A stretch of DNA of 26,676 nt from DATAEU01 sp046724395 (GCA_046724395.1 JBKOWM010000130.1:1-26676); one strand, 5' to 3'; shown: positions 7,870 to 17,687, counted from the stretch's first letter. Numbers and translations: made by a program. Notes: generated from the sequence alone by a model not told the origin.

Positions 7870-9072
7870 TTATCGAGGCCGTCCGGCCATCGCCGGCGAC
7901 CCGTGCTCGATCGCGAGCGGGCGACTCACGGTGCCATCGAGATAGGCGCGGGCGACCATCGCCATGAACGCATGGACCTCGTCCTCGTTCCACGCGAAGG
8001 GTCCCGGTCGGTGCCCTCGGCTGGCCAGTCCCCTCTGGACGGACTCGCAGGCGCGCCAGTCCTCCCGGTTCGTGATATCCCAGAACTCCGCCGCGTACGC
8101 GGGATCGAAGTCTGGCCGCTCGTTGGCTTCTGGTGGAAACAGCCACGCGCACTCGACGCGTGTGCGTCCGGGCTCGAGCGGCTCGATGAGGTGCGTCATG
8201 ACGTAGTCGGGGTGCAGGCTCAGCAGGAGGTTCGGGAACAGGCCGACGTAGTACACCTCACGCGCCTGTCTGTCGGTAAGACCAGGGACGGGAACTCCTC
8301 GACTCTTCCCCGACAGCGACATCGTCTCGGCGTGCTCCTTGAGCTCCATCGAGCCACCGACCCAGCAGCCGTTGTGCGCGAAGTTCTCGCCGCTGTCGGT
8401 GGGTGTGACCTCACAGAGCTCCGGGTGTATCGACGGACAGTGATAGCACTCGTGATAGTTCTCAGTGATGCCCTTCCAATTCGCCTCCACCACGTACTCA
8501 TGCGATGCACCGACGAACATGCGCTCCGGCCGCCAGCGTGCGATGAGCTCCTCAAGGTTGCCGACGTGCTCCTCGAAAGCTGGAGCGTCGCTGGTTGCGT
8601 TCACGAAGATCCACCCGTGCCACTCTGCGACGCGGGCCGGGATCAGCGGGAAGTCCGCGTTGTCGAATCCCGGGACGTGGCCGAACCGCGGCGCTCCCGC
8701 GAGGCTGCCGTCCAGCCCATAGACCCAGGCGTGGTACGGGCACTTGATCGCGCGCAGGTTCGTGTGGGTCCCTGGCTCGACGAGCTCGTGACCGCGGTGC
8801 CGGCAGACGTTGAAGAAACCGCGCAGCGACAGGTTGCCGTCGCGAACAAGAAGGACGCCCTCGTCGCCGACTCGGACCGCGAGCTGATCCCCAGGCCGGG
8901 CCAGTCGATCGGCGCGCCCAGCACACACCCATGAGGCCTCGAACACGTGCCGCCGCTCCCACGCCAAGACGTCCTGCGACAGGTACGCCTCGGACGGCAA
9001 CGTGCGTGCGCCTGCTAGCGATGACGCGACGCTCTGCAAACGCGAGGGATCGATCGGCGCCCGATCTGCCAC
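7870..9072 (-). CDS. Rieske-type non-heme iron oxygenase, GbcA-like alpha subunit
   Basis: This 400-residue oxygenase subunit resembles the glycine betaine/choline monooxygenase branch of Rieske oxygenases, which hydroxylate N-methyl groups and cause demethylation. The [2Fe-2S] ligands are Cys90-x-His92 and Cys111-x2-His114. The mononuclear iron site is NYHECYHCPSIH (His211, His216) plus Asp338 in REDWRACESVQRG. The C-terminus has the usual RPGPFAWNEDEVHAF segment. I chose GTG at 9072 because GGAGGT lies at 9077-9082; a longer in-frame start at 9120 would run through a palindrome and a -10-like element. No ferredoxin/flavin reductase partner is present in the window. The substrate is unknown; a quaternary ammonium compound is the leading guess. 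Confidence 0.88.
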   Translation of the reverse strand: MADRAPIDPSRLQSVASSLAGARTLPSEAYLSQDVLAWERRHVFEASWVCAGRADRLARPGDQLAVRVGDEGVLLVRDGNLSLRGFFNVCRHRGHELVEPGTHTNLRAIKCPYHAWVYGLDGSLAGAPRFGHVPGFDNADFPLIPARVAEWHGWIFVNATSDAPAFEEHVGNLEELIARWRPERMFVGASHEYVVEANWKGITENYHECYHCPSIHPELCEVTPTDSGENFAHNGCWVGGSMELKEHAETMSLSGKSRGVPVPGLTDRQAREVYYVGLFPNLLLSLHPDYVMTHLIEPLEPGRTRVECAWLFPPEANERPDFDPAYAAEFWDITNREDWRACESVQRGLASRGHRPGPFAWNEDEVHAFMAMVARAYLDGTVSRPLAIEHGSPAMAGRPR

Positions 9073-9086
9073 GCAAACCTCCGACG

Positions 9087-9102
9087 TTGAATGACGATTC
9101 AA
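9087..9102. promoter_or_regulatory. 16-bp palindrome, candidate operator (site 1) at the Rieske promoter
   Basis: TTGAATGACGATTCAA has 6-bp complementary arms around GACG. It ends 15 bp before the GTG start of the Rieske gene. A TAGAAT hexamer on the minus strand at 9104-9109 is a plausible -10 element directly upstream, so a protein bound here would cover the transcription start. It matches site 2 at 6505-6520 at 13 of 16 positions. Confidence 0.6.
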
Positions 9103-9103
9103 G

Positions 9104-9109
9104 ATTCTA
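9104..9109 (-). promoter_or_regulatory. Putative -10 element of the Rieske gene
   Basis: TAGAAT on the minus strand differs from TATAAT by one base. No convincing -35 hexamer is seen at 16-19 bp spacing, so the promoter may depend on an activator or be weak. Confidence 0.35.
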
Positions 9110-9178
9110 CCGCAGCTCAAAACTCACTTCCAGTGCCGAGAACCCGCTGCCGTTGTACCGTCGGTCAGCAATCGCCAG

Positions 9179-10855
9179 TCAGGCGAAATCGCCGGCCACG
9201 TGGACGCGCTCGCCCTCGACCAGCGTCAGAAGGACCTTCGCCTCGTGGATCTCCGAGACGGCGTGCTCGAACAGGTTGCGGTCGAGCACGACCAGGTCGG
9301 CATACTTTCCCGGCTCGATGGAACCGGTGACGTCGTCGAGGTGGTTGACGTACGCGGAACCGATCGTGAACCCCGCGATCGCGGTGGCCAGATCGAGTCG
9401 TTCGTTGGGAAGGAAGGGTTCGGTCGTCGCCGGATCGTCTTCGCCAGCGTACGCATAGGTCGGCGGGGCCGTGCGGTTCACTGCCACGTGCATTTCCGCG
9501 AGCGGGTCAGGCGTCGACACCGACCAATCGCTGCCGAACGCAAGCGCGGCGCCGGCGCGGTGGAGGGTCGCGAACGGATACTGCCACCGGGCCCGCTCGG
9601 GACCGATGAAGGGAATCGTGAGATCTCGCATCTGTTCCTCGTTGACGGCCCACAGCGGCTGCGCGTTCGCGACGACGCCGAGGGCGCGGAAGCGCGGCAC
9701 GTCGGCGGGATGCACGATCTGGATGTGCGCCAGATGGTGCCGCAGATCGTTCATGCCGTTCGCGAGACGGGCGGCCTCGATCGCATCGAGCGCCTCGCGG
9801 ACGGCGCGGTCGCCGAGGGCGTGGAAGTGCACCTGGAAGCCCTCCGAGTCGAGCCGTGTCACGTTCTCCTTCAATTCGAGCGGCTCGACGAACGAGAGCC
9901 CCGCGTTGTCCGTCGGCCGCCCGCTCGCATCCAGATATGGCTGGAGGGATCCGGCCGTGAAGTTCTCGACGATGCCGTCCTGCATGATCTTGACGCTCGT
10001 GGCGGCGAACCGTCCGACGCGTCCGCGTTCCCGACGCTCGATCAGCCCGTCGATCTGCTCCGCGTCTCGATGGCGGTCCCACCACAAGGCGCCCACGACT
10101 CGGGCGGTGAGATCGCCCTTCGACGCCGTCCGAACGTACGAGTCCAATGTCGGGCATGGACCGCCGACGATCGCGTCCTGCCACGCGGTGATGCCGAGCG
10201 AGTGCAGATAGCGCTGCGCCGAGCGCAGCGCCAGGTCCCACTCGGCGTCCGTCGTCGCGGGGACGAGCTTCTCGACGAGAGTCATGGCACCCTCGTGGAG
10301 CGTTCCCGACGGCGAGCCGTCGGCCGCGCGCTCGATCCGGCCGTCGCGTGGATCTGGGGTCTTCGCCGCGACTCCCGCGAGCTCGAGCGCGCGCGAGTTC
10401 ACCCAGGCGCTGTGGCCGTCGCGGCTCGGCAGGAACACCGGCCGGTCCCGGATCACGGCGTCGAGCGCGTCGGCCGTCGGCGCCCCGCCTGGGAACGCGG
10501 CCATCGACCACCCGCCCCCGCGGATCCACTCCTCGTCCGGATGGCTCGCCGCATATTCGGTGACGATGCGCACGTACTCGTCGCGATCGTAGGCGTCGTT
10601 CAGGTTGCACTGGACCATCTCGAGGCCGCCCGACGGCGGGTGCACGTGGGCGTCCTGAAAGCCGGGCAGCAACATCTTGCCGCCGAGGTCGATGATCTCC
10701 GTTGAAGGGCCCGCGAGATCCCGAAGCCGATCGGCGTCGCCGACGGCAAGGATCCGTCCCCGACCGATCGCGACGGCCGATGCCCACCGCCTCGCCGCAT
10801 CCACCGTGTACACGGCGGCGTTGACGAATATCAGGTCTGCCCGGTCACTCGACAC
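9179..10855 (-). CDS. YtcJ-type metal-dependent amidohydrolase
   Basis: This is a cytosolic hydrolase of the amidohydrolase superfamily (Amidohydro_3 group), 558 residues from the chosen start. The metal-binding DAHVH motif is at about residues 68-72. Later metal or catalytic positions are SVKIMQDGIVENF, FHALGDRAV, HLAHIQIVHP and FGSDWSVSTPDPL. The C-terminal beta-sandwich ends with the usual GSIEPGKYADLVVLD. GTG at 10855 is preceded by GGGAGGG, whereas the longer frame from 10921 would overlap the ABC-F stop and lacks a good ribosome site. It lies just upstream of the Rieske operon on the same strand, so it might hydrolyse an amide or ester precursor of the methylated substrate. That link rests on position only. 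Confidence 0.88.
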   Translation of the reverse strand: MSSDRADLIFVNAAVYTVDAARRWASAVAIGRGRILAVGDADRLRDLAGPSTEIIDLGGKMLLPGFQDAHVHPPSGGLEMVQCNLNDAYDRDEYVRIVTEYAASHPDEEWIRGGGWSMAAFPGGAPTADALDAVIRDRPVFLPSRDGHSAWVNSRALELAGVAAKTPDPRDGRIERAADGSPSGTLHEGAMTLVEKLVPATTDAEWDLALRSAQRYLHSLGITAWQDAIVGGPCPTLDSYVRTASKGDLTARVVGALWWDRHRDAEQIDGLIERRERGRVGRFAATSVKIMQDGIVENFTAGSLQPYLDASGRPTDNAGLSFVEPLELKENVTRLDSEGFQVHFHALGDRAVREALDAIEAARLANGMNDLRHHLAHIQIVHPADVPRFRALGVVANAQPLWAVNEEQMRDLTIPFIGPERARWQYPFATLHRAGAALAFGSDWSVSTPDPLAEMHVAVNRTAPPTYAYAGEDDPATTEPFLPNERLDLATAIAGFTIGSAYVNHLDDVTGSIEPGKYADLVVLDRNLFEHAVSEIHEAKVLLTLVEGERVHVAGDFA

Positions 10856-10917
10856 GTTGCTCCCTCCCCGGTCGCGCGGCCGCCGGCCGCCGGCGCGCGC
10901 GAGCTTATCCGACCCGC

Positions 10918-12516
<1,599 letters not shown>

Positions 12517-12678
12517 CAGAGGCTCCGGGTGCGGCGGCGATGCCTCGGGACGGTGATCGGTTGTGCGGCGGGGCAGGTGATGGGCACGACGGCTCCTCGA
12601 CGTGCGGCCGGCTCGGACACGGCTCGGATGTCGAAGCGGCGTCACATGCGAGCGAGTGTACCCGACGAGGCGTACCGG

Positions 12679-12700
12679 CCGGCGCGCCGGGGAACGTTCC
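12679..12700. promoter_or_regulatory. Two adjacent palindromes upstream of the ChaB-like gene
   Basis: CCGGCGCGCCGG (12679-12690) is directly followed by GGAACGTTCC (12691-12700). Both are exact palindromes, and GGAACG recurs at 12705. They lie in the 214-bp divergent region between the ABC-F and ChaB-like genes, 30-50 bp from the latter start. The first may be chance in GC-rich DNA; the second is a better operator candidate. Confidence 0.3.
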
Positions 12701-12730
12701 GAGGGAACGGACGAGGCCTGGAGGTGGCCC

Positions 12731-13162
12731 ATGCCGAGGAACCGTCGCGATGACGACGTGCCGAGCACGCTCGAGCGGTCGCCCAAGAAGGCGCGGGAGA
12801 CATGGAAGAAGGCGCACGACAGCGCCGTCGAGACATACGGCGAGGGTGAGCGCGCGCACCGTACCGCCTTCTCGGCGCTGAAACACTCATTCGAGAAGGT
12901 CGGCGACCACTGGGAGCCGAAGGACGAAAAGGGGCCGTCGGACCCTCGCGCCAAGCGGCGAGGCCGGCAGGCTCGTCAGGGGCGCGGCGAGAGTTACGGC
13001 GGCGTCGACGTCGAGGGATCGACGAAGCAGGAGCTCGTCGGGCGCGCCCGGAAGGCCGGGATCAAGGGCTATTCGCGGATGACGAAGGCCGAGCTCGGGC
13101 GCGCGCTGAACAAGGCGAACGAGCGCTCTACGGCCAGGGCGCGCGAACGCCAGTCCGCGTAG
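12731..13162 (+). CDS. ChaB-like protein with C-terminal Rho-N/SAP-like helical motif
   Basis: The first 60 residues match the ChaB family: PSTLERSPKKARETWKKAHD, then an AVETYGEGERAHRTAFSALKH helix and a short DHWEPKD tail. ChaB was named for a link to cation transport in E. coli, but its biochemical role is uncertain. After a basic, probably disordered stretch (residues 68-95), the C-terminus STKQELVGRARKAGIKGYSRMTKAEL resembles a Rho N-terminal or SAP-like nucleic-acid-binding helix pair. The start ATG is preceded by GGAGGT with 6-base spacing. The 143-residue length is nearly twice that of E. coli ChaB because of this added tail. A DNA- or RNA-linked role is inferred. Confidence 0.8.
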   Translation: MPRNRRDDDVPSTLERSPKKARETWKKAHDSAVETYGEGERAHRTAFSALKHSFEKVGDHWEPKDEKGPSDPRAKRRGRQARQGRGESYGGVDVEGSTKQELVGRARKAGIKGYSRMTKAELGRALNKANERSTARARERQSA

Positions 13163-13205
13163 CTCGTCGCGGCCGGCCGGGGCGGGCACGTGCGATGCTC
13201 GAGGG

Positions 13206-14741
13206 GTGTTGCTCGCGCACGTCGTCAACACGTCCACCGAGGTCGCCTCGACGCGCTCCCGTTCCGCCAAGATCGAGGCCCTGGCTCGGTGTCTGCGTGA
13301 TGCCACGTCGCCTGAGGAGGCCGCGGTCGCCGTGGCGTTCCTCTCGGGCGTGGTTCCCGGCGGATCCACGGGCATCGGGTGGGCGGCGCTTCGCGACGCG
13401 CCCCAACCCGCCGCTCCCCCGCCAACGCTCGCGCTGCTCGACGTGTCGGCGACGCTCGACCGCATCCGTTCCCTTGTGGGACCGGGATCGCGATCCTCGC
13501 GGACGCGGGAGCTAGCGGGCCTGTTCGGGCGCTCGACCGAGCGCGAGCAGTCGTTCCTGCGCGGCCTGCTCTCGGGCGAGATCCGTCAGGGAGCGCTCGA
13601 AGGGCTGATGGTCGAGGCCGTCGCGCGCGCCGCCGGCGTGTCCGCCGACTCCGTTCGCCGTGCCGCGATGTTGTCGGGCGACCTCGGGGGGGCCGCCGTC
13701 GCGGCGTTGACACGCGGCACGGACGGACTCGGTTCCATCGGTCTCACGCCGATGCGACCCGTCCAGCCGATGCTCGCCCAGACAGCTGACGGAGTCGCCG
13801 AGGCGATGCAGCGAATTCACCCGGCCCGAATCGAGTGGAAGCTCGACGGCGCACGTATCCAGGTACACCGCGTCGGCGACGATGTGCGAGTGTTCACGCG
13901 CAACTTGGCGGACGTCACCTCGCGCGTTCCCGAGATCGTCTCCGCCGTCGCGGCGCTGCCGCTCCGGTCCGTCGTGCTCGACGGCGAGGCCATCGCGTTG
14001 AGAGCCGACGAGCGGCCGCATCCGTTCCAGGTGTCGATGTCGCGTTTTGGGACGCGCAGCGCAGTGGGGCGGGATGTGCCGCTGTCGCCCTTCTTCTTCG
14101 ACCTCCTGCACGTCGACGGACGGGACACGATCGACGAGCCGACGGCCGAGCGGGCACGTGAGCTCGCCCGGCTGCCGGTCGCGCTGCGGGTGCCCTCGAT
14201 CGTCGCCAAGACCGCCGACGAGGCGGGCGCCTTCCTCGACGACGCGATCGCGCGCGGCCACGAGGGCGTCATGGTGAAGGCGCTCGATTCCCCATACGAG
14301 GCCGGGCGGCGGGGCGGCGCGTGGTTAAAGGTCAAGCGCGCGGACACGCTCGACCTCGTCGTTCTCGCCGCCGAATGGGGGCACGGACGGCGTCAGGGGT
14401 GGCTGAGCAACCTGCATCTCGGTGCCAGGGATCCGGCGGGCGGATGGGTGATGCTCGGCAAGACGTTCAAGGGCATGACCGACGAGACCCTCGCGTGGCA
14501 GACCGGACGTCTGCTGGCGCTCGAGATCCACCGCGACGCGTACACCGTGCACGTTCGTCCGGAGCTCGTCGTCGAGGTCGCGTTCGACGGCCTGCAGTCG
14601 AGCCCACGGTATCCGGCGGGGCTGGCCTTGCGGTTTGCGAGGATCAAGGGCTATCGGCCCGACAAGCGTCCCGACGACGCCGACACCATCGAGACCGTCA
14701 GGGCGATCCACGACCGGTCCCGCCCGTCGGCGTCCCGCTGA
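13206..14741 (+). CDS. ligB: ATP-dependent DNA ligase, LigB type
   Basis: This enzyme seals nicks using ATP through a lysyl-AMP intermediate. The 511-residue protein has the three-part archaeal/mycobacterial LigB layout: an N-terminal helical DNA-binding domain (1-170), a nucleotidyltransferase domain and a C-terminal OB domain. The catalytic Lys212 lies in EWKLDGAR. Later motifs are FTRNLADVTSRVPE, VLDGEAIAL, FFFDLLHVDG, EGVMVKALDSPYEAG and AWLKVKR. The OB domain includes MLGKTFKGMTDE and VEVAFDGLQSSPRYPAG. The start is GTG at 13206; its ribosome site is poor, so a slightly different start is possible. It ends 38 bp from the convergent zinc-ribbon gene. It is probably a repair ligase alongside the essential NAD-dependent enzyme, which is not in the window. 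Confidence 0.94.
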   Translation: MLLAHVVNTSTEVASTRSRSAKIEALARCLRDATSPEEAAVAVAFLSGVVPGGSTGIGWAALRDAPQPAAPPPTLALLDVSATLDRIRSLVGPGSRSSRTRELAGLFGRSTEREQSFLRGLLSGEIRQGALEGLMVEAVARAAGVSADSVRRAAMLSGDLGGAAVAALTRGTDGLGSIGLTPMRPVQPMLAQTADGVAEAMQRIHPARIEWKLDGARIQVHRVGDDVRVFTRNLADVTSRVPEIVSAVAALPLRSVVLDGEAIALRADERPHPFQVSMSRFGTRSAVGRDVPLSPFFFDLLHVDGRDTIDEPTAERARELARLPVALRVPSIVAKTADEAGAFLDDAIARGHEGVMVKALDSPYEAGRRGGAWLKVKRADTLDLVVLAAEWGHGRRQGWLSNLHLGARDPAGGWVMLGKTFKGMTDETLAWQTGRLLALEIHRDAYTVHVRPELVVEVAFDGLQSSPRYPAGLALRFARIKGYRPDKRPDDADTIETVRAIHDRSRPSASR

Positions 14742-14779
14742 CGTGGTGGATCCGTGGGGCGGGCGGCTCGGACCTCCGG

Positions 14780-15895
14780 CTACGGACTCGGCTGGACGAT
14801 CAGGCCGATCAGTCCCGAGAACAGAACGTCCGAGTTGCCGCCAGCGCGCGCCGGCAGGTTCTCGGAGCGAACTTCCATCTCGAGGTTGCCGCTGCTGTTC
14901 ATGAGGTGCAAGGCGCCCTTCGCGGTGTCGAACTCGGCGGTCGTATCGAGCAACGACGACCCCGAGAAGACTACGGCCGGCTCGGATCGCGAGGGAAAGT
15001 CGATCTTCATCGACTTCAGCGCCGGTCGCGCGTCGAAGCGGACGTCGAGTGGGAGCCCCACTTGACCCCGCACGACGACGACGTCTCCACCCGAGGACTG
15101 GCTCGCGAGTCCCAGGAGGCTGGAATCGGTGTCGAAGGAGATAGAGGCGCCGACGTCGGGCAGCTCCTGCGTGACCGTCACGTCCCACGCGTCGCCGTCG
15201 TGGACCTCACGCGCCGGCATGATCGGGAGAAACTGGTTCACCCCGGGGAACCCGAACATCGCCTCCTGGAGGATGGCTGCGCCGAACGGGTTCGATACCC
15301 AGACGATGGCGCCGTCGGGCCGGATGCGTACCGTGGCGGATCCCGGGCTGAGCGGGGCCTCGTCACCGTTCACCACGGCTCGACCACTCAGTTGCTCGAC
15401 CTTCGCCGTGACGACGCCGTCGTCGTCGACCGACATCGGCCTGACAGAGATCACCGCGAACGCCTGCTCCCTGTACGACTGCGCCGACCCATCCACGGTC
15501 AGGGTGCCCTGCATGAGCGTCGTCACGTTGTAGCGGTAGGTCTTGCCGACCTCGAACCGATACGCGAAACCACCAGCATCCGCCACGCCGGCCGGCCCGA
15601 CGCCACGAGTCGGATCCGAGGTCCCGCTCGAAGGTTCGTCGGCCCGTCCGAGCCACACGATGGCGCCGACCACCGCGACGGCCGCGACGAGGATCGTTGC
15701 GAGCACGCTTCCGCTCCCGCCACCCCGGCCGGACGGCGGAGGCGATGGGGACCTCCCCGGCGGTCCTGGCGAAGCAGGGACTGGGATTGGAGGGGCGCTT
15801 GGCGCTCGTTCCTGCGGAGGAAGCGGCGTGCCGCACGCCGCGCACAGCAGCCTCCCGGGTAGACCCTCGGCCCCGCACTTCGAGCAGATCCGCAT
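14780..15895 (-). CDS. Zinc-ribbon single-pass membrane protein with large extracytoplasmic domain, function unknown
   Basis: The N-terminus is a zinc ribbon (MRICSKCGAEG then LLCAACG). A Pro/Ser-rich linker follows, then one transmembrane helix near residues 63-80 (VLATILVAAVAVVGAIVWL). The remaining 280 residues are beta-rich and predicted outside the membrane. I chose ATG 15895 because GGGGGT lies 6 bases upstream; an in-frame ATG at 15913 would add six residues. The outer part contains FRFEVGKTYRYNVTT-like and DGDAWDVTVTQ segments that suggest a repeated beta-sandwich, similar in feel to DUF6263-type proteins. I do not recognise a defined family. The zinc ribbon in the cytoplasm joined to an outer domain suggests a sensor or scaffold, but no function can be assigned. 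Confidence 0.8.
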   Translation of the reverse strand: MRICSKCGAEGLPGRLLCAACGTPLPPQERAPSAPPIPVPASPGPPGRSPSPPPSGRGGGSGSVLATILVAAVAVVGAIVWLGRADEPSSGTSDPTRGVGPAGVADAGGFAYRFEVGKTYRYNVTTLMQGTLTVDGSAQSYREQAFAVISVRPMSVDDDGVVTAKVEQLSGRAVVNGDEAPLSPGSATVRIRPDGAIVWVSNPFGAAILQEAMFGFPGVNQFLPIMPAREVHDGDAWDVTVTQELPDVGASISFDTDSSLLGLASQSSGGDVVVVRGQVGLPLDVRFDARPALKSMKIDFPSRSEPAVVFSGSSLLDTTAEFDTAKGALHLMNSSGNLEMEVRSENLPARAGGNSDVLFSGLIGLIVQPSP

Positions 15896-16038
15896 CTCGG
15901 CACCCCCAGGCATCGGCCGATCAGTTCGTATCGGCTCGTGCGCACGCAGGTCTTAGCCCGATCTGGGGAGCCGCTCGGCGGTCGGTGACATGCTTCGGCG
16001 TGAGGAAAGCGGCAATGCTTTGTGCAAAGCGCGCGGGG

Positions 16039-16497
16039 TTATCGCTCGCTGAGGGCCGTCCGAAGCTCGGCAAACAGGGCGTCGCGCGCTTCCGGCCGTC
16101 CATGGAAGGCTCCGGGCGTGTTGTGCCAGAGGGCGATCTTCCATCGGCCGCCGTCGCGAGTACCGACGAGCGACTGAATGGTGAGATTCTCGTTCAGATC
16201 TCGATCTCCGGGAGGCACCATGCCTGCGACTGCCCGGAGGACCCCGACGTCCTTGGCCAGCAGTCGGACCTCGCGAACGATGCCGACGTATCTGGCCGGT
16301 TGATGGTCGGCAAAGATGGCCGCGAGCTCAGACTTGATCGCTGTCTGGCCGTTCATCTGACTGCCGTCGAACCCGACGACGTTTCCATCGGACGCGAACA
16401 GATTCGCGAACCCCGCCGCGTCAATCTCGTTCCATGCGTTCAGCAATCGCCGGTAGAGCTCTTCCAACTCGCGTTGAGAGGCAACGTCCTCGCGCAT
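16039..16497 (-). CDS. SnoaL-like / SgcJ-type NTF2-fold protein
   Basis: This 152-residue protein has the cone-shaped NTF2-like fold of the SgcJ/EcaC (SnoaL_3-like) group. The pattern is ELEELYRRLLNAWNEIDAAGFANLFASDGNVVGFDG, followed by a GQTAIKSELAAIF helix and a C-terminal sheet with GGRWKIALWHNTPGAFHGRPE. Members bind small hydrophobic molecules or act as isomerases, and many have no known substrate. I used ATG 16497, where homology-like sequence begins; the open frame continues upstream but looks non-coding. The ribosome site is weak. It stands alone between the zinc-ribbon gene and a gene-poor stretch. Confidence 0.78.
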   Translation of the reverse strand: MREDVASQRELEELYRRLLNAWNEIDAAGFANLFASDGNVVGFDGSQMNGQTAIKSELAAIFADHQPARYVGIVREVRLLAKDVGVLRAVAGMVPPGDRDLNENLTIQSLVGTRDGGRWKIALWHNTPGAFHGRPEARDALFAELRTALSER

Positions 16498-17040
16498 CCT
16501 AGGGACGCTAGCACGAAGTGCAGGCGCGACCGAATTCGACGATGTCTCGCTCGCTGCCGGATCGACGATCAATGCACGTTTGGCTCCGCGCGGGGGTGGG
16601 CACTTCGGGCTACAGCCGAGGACGCTCGTCGAACTCGATCCTACGGCCGGCTCGCTCCGATCTGGCGGGAAGTACCTCCGGGCGTTCAACGATCATTTCG
16701 TCGGACGGCCAGGCGATCGAAGGACGACGTGGGAACGAATCGCCGAGCCACACGCCGAGCGTTGCGTCGTTTGCCGCATGACGAGACAGTTCCTCCACGA
16801 CTGACCGCACTCTCACGGATACAGGTCTTCGGTCGTCACCGGACCTCGTCCCCTTGCCTCGTTCGATGCCTTCCACGCAAGCATCCAGTCCGTGGGTCCA
16901 ACGAGGCCGACATGCGCGCGTTGGCCGAACTCGTTCAACGCACCTGGAGCCTTGCCAATCAGCGGCACATCGGAGACATCACGTGGGGTCCGGTCAATGG
17001 TTGGGCCGGACGACTGGCCGATGGCCGGCACCAAAGCGGG
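16498..17040. other. Gene-poor stretch with possible gene remnants
   Basis: No intact gene is convincing here. On the minus strand a short frame ending at 16610 reads like VVEELSRHAANDATLGVWLGD and could be a small unknown protein, but it has no ribosome site or family match. On the plus strand a GNAT-like fragment lies near the right end and is listed separately. Codon choice is less GC-biased at third positions than in neighbouring genes, which fits decayed sequence. Confidence 0.4.
16870..17010 (+). pseudogene. Possible remnant of a GNAT acetyltransferase N-terminus
   Basis: The plus-strand frame reads VRGSNEADMRALAELVQRTW and then SLANQRHIGDITWG. This resembles the start of GNAT-family proteins, in which a first strand is followed by a helix and a HIGDLAWG-like segment. 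It then loses similarity and runs into the 3' end of the opposite-strand SRPBCC gene. No acetyl-CoA-binding motif follows, so if the match is right the gene is truncated. The call is by eye on about 40 residues and is tentative. Confidence 0.3.
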
Positions 17041-17514
17041 TCACATAGCTCTCCGTTGGTCGGGTCGGTCGATCTCGCCGCGCCAGGCACCGGTCTCGGT
17101 GCCCCGTGCTTCGATGAAGCCCTTGAAGCGCTCGAGGTCGCCCTTCGTGCGCCGCTCGACCATGCCGAGCGCGTCACCCACCGACTCGACGGCACCCTCC
17201 GGCTCGTAGTCGATTTGGACCATGACCTTGGTCTGCTCGTCGCTGAGGCGGTGGAACGTGACCGCTCCTGCGTTGGGTGCGCCGCTGGTCGATCGCCACG
17301 CGACACGTCCGTCGGGCCGCTGTTCCGTGATTTCGGCATCCCACTCACGCCGCTTTCCCGCGATCTCCGCCGCCCAGTGCAGGCGCTTGTCATCAAGCTG
17401 CTGGACCGACTCGACCCCCTCCATGAACTGGGGGAACGACTCGAACTGAGTCCACTGGTTATACGCCGTGGTGATCGGCACATCGACCACGACGGACTCC
17501 TCGATCGTCGACAT
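17041..17514 (-). CDS. SRPBCC (START/cyclase-dehydrase) family protein
   Basis: This 157-residue protein has the helix-grip fold that encloses a hydrophobic ligand cavity. Typical features are the N-terminal strand ESVVVDVPITTAYNQWTQFESFPQFM, the WAAEIAGKRREWDAEI strands and the long C-terminal helix ERRTKGDLERFKGFIEAR. The last helix is followed by a short polar tail. ATG 17514 is preceded by GGAGG at a 7-base spacing. Relatives are common stress-linked or membrane-stability proteins in Actinobacteria and rarely have a known ligand. It lies near the DUF378 gene on the same strand, 173 bp downstream of it, but co-transcription is uncertain. Confidence 0.85.
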   Translation of the reverse strand: MSTIEESVVVDVPITTAYNQWTQFESFPQFMEGVESVQQLDDKRLHWAAEIAGKRREWDAEITEQRPDGRVAWRSTSGAPNAGAVTFHRLSDEQTKVMVQIDYEPEGAVESVGDALGMVERRTKGDLERFKGFIEARGTETGAWRGEIDRPDQRRAM

Positions 17515-17687
17515 AGCATGTCCTCCGTTTCTCGTCCGGTCTCAAGAATTACCGCCCACATCCGGCGCGATTCGCCCGACGCGCCAGACATGTCGACGCG
17601 TTCGCCATCATCGCCAGCCGGAAGGCCGGTCGGCCCCGACCGCTCGCGCGGCCGGGGCTCCGATCGTTAACGACGTGCGTCACTCGG

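Noticed and set aside
12517..12954. Upstream extension of the ABC-F frame by 146 codons
   Set aside because: The extension has no ABC-F homology and overlaps the well-supported ChaB-like gene on the other strand.
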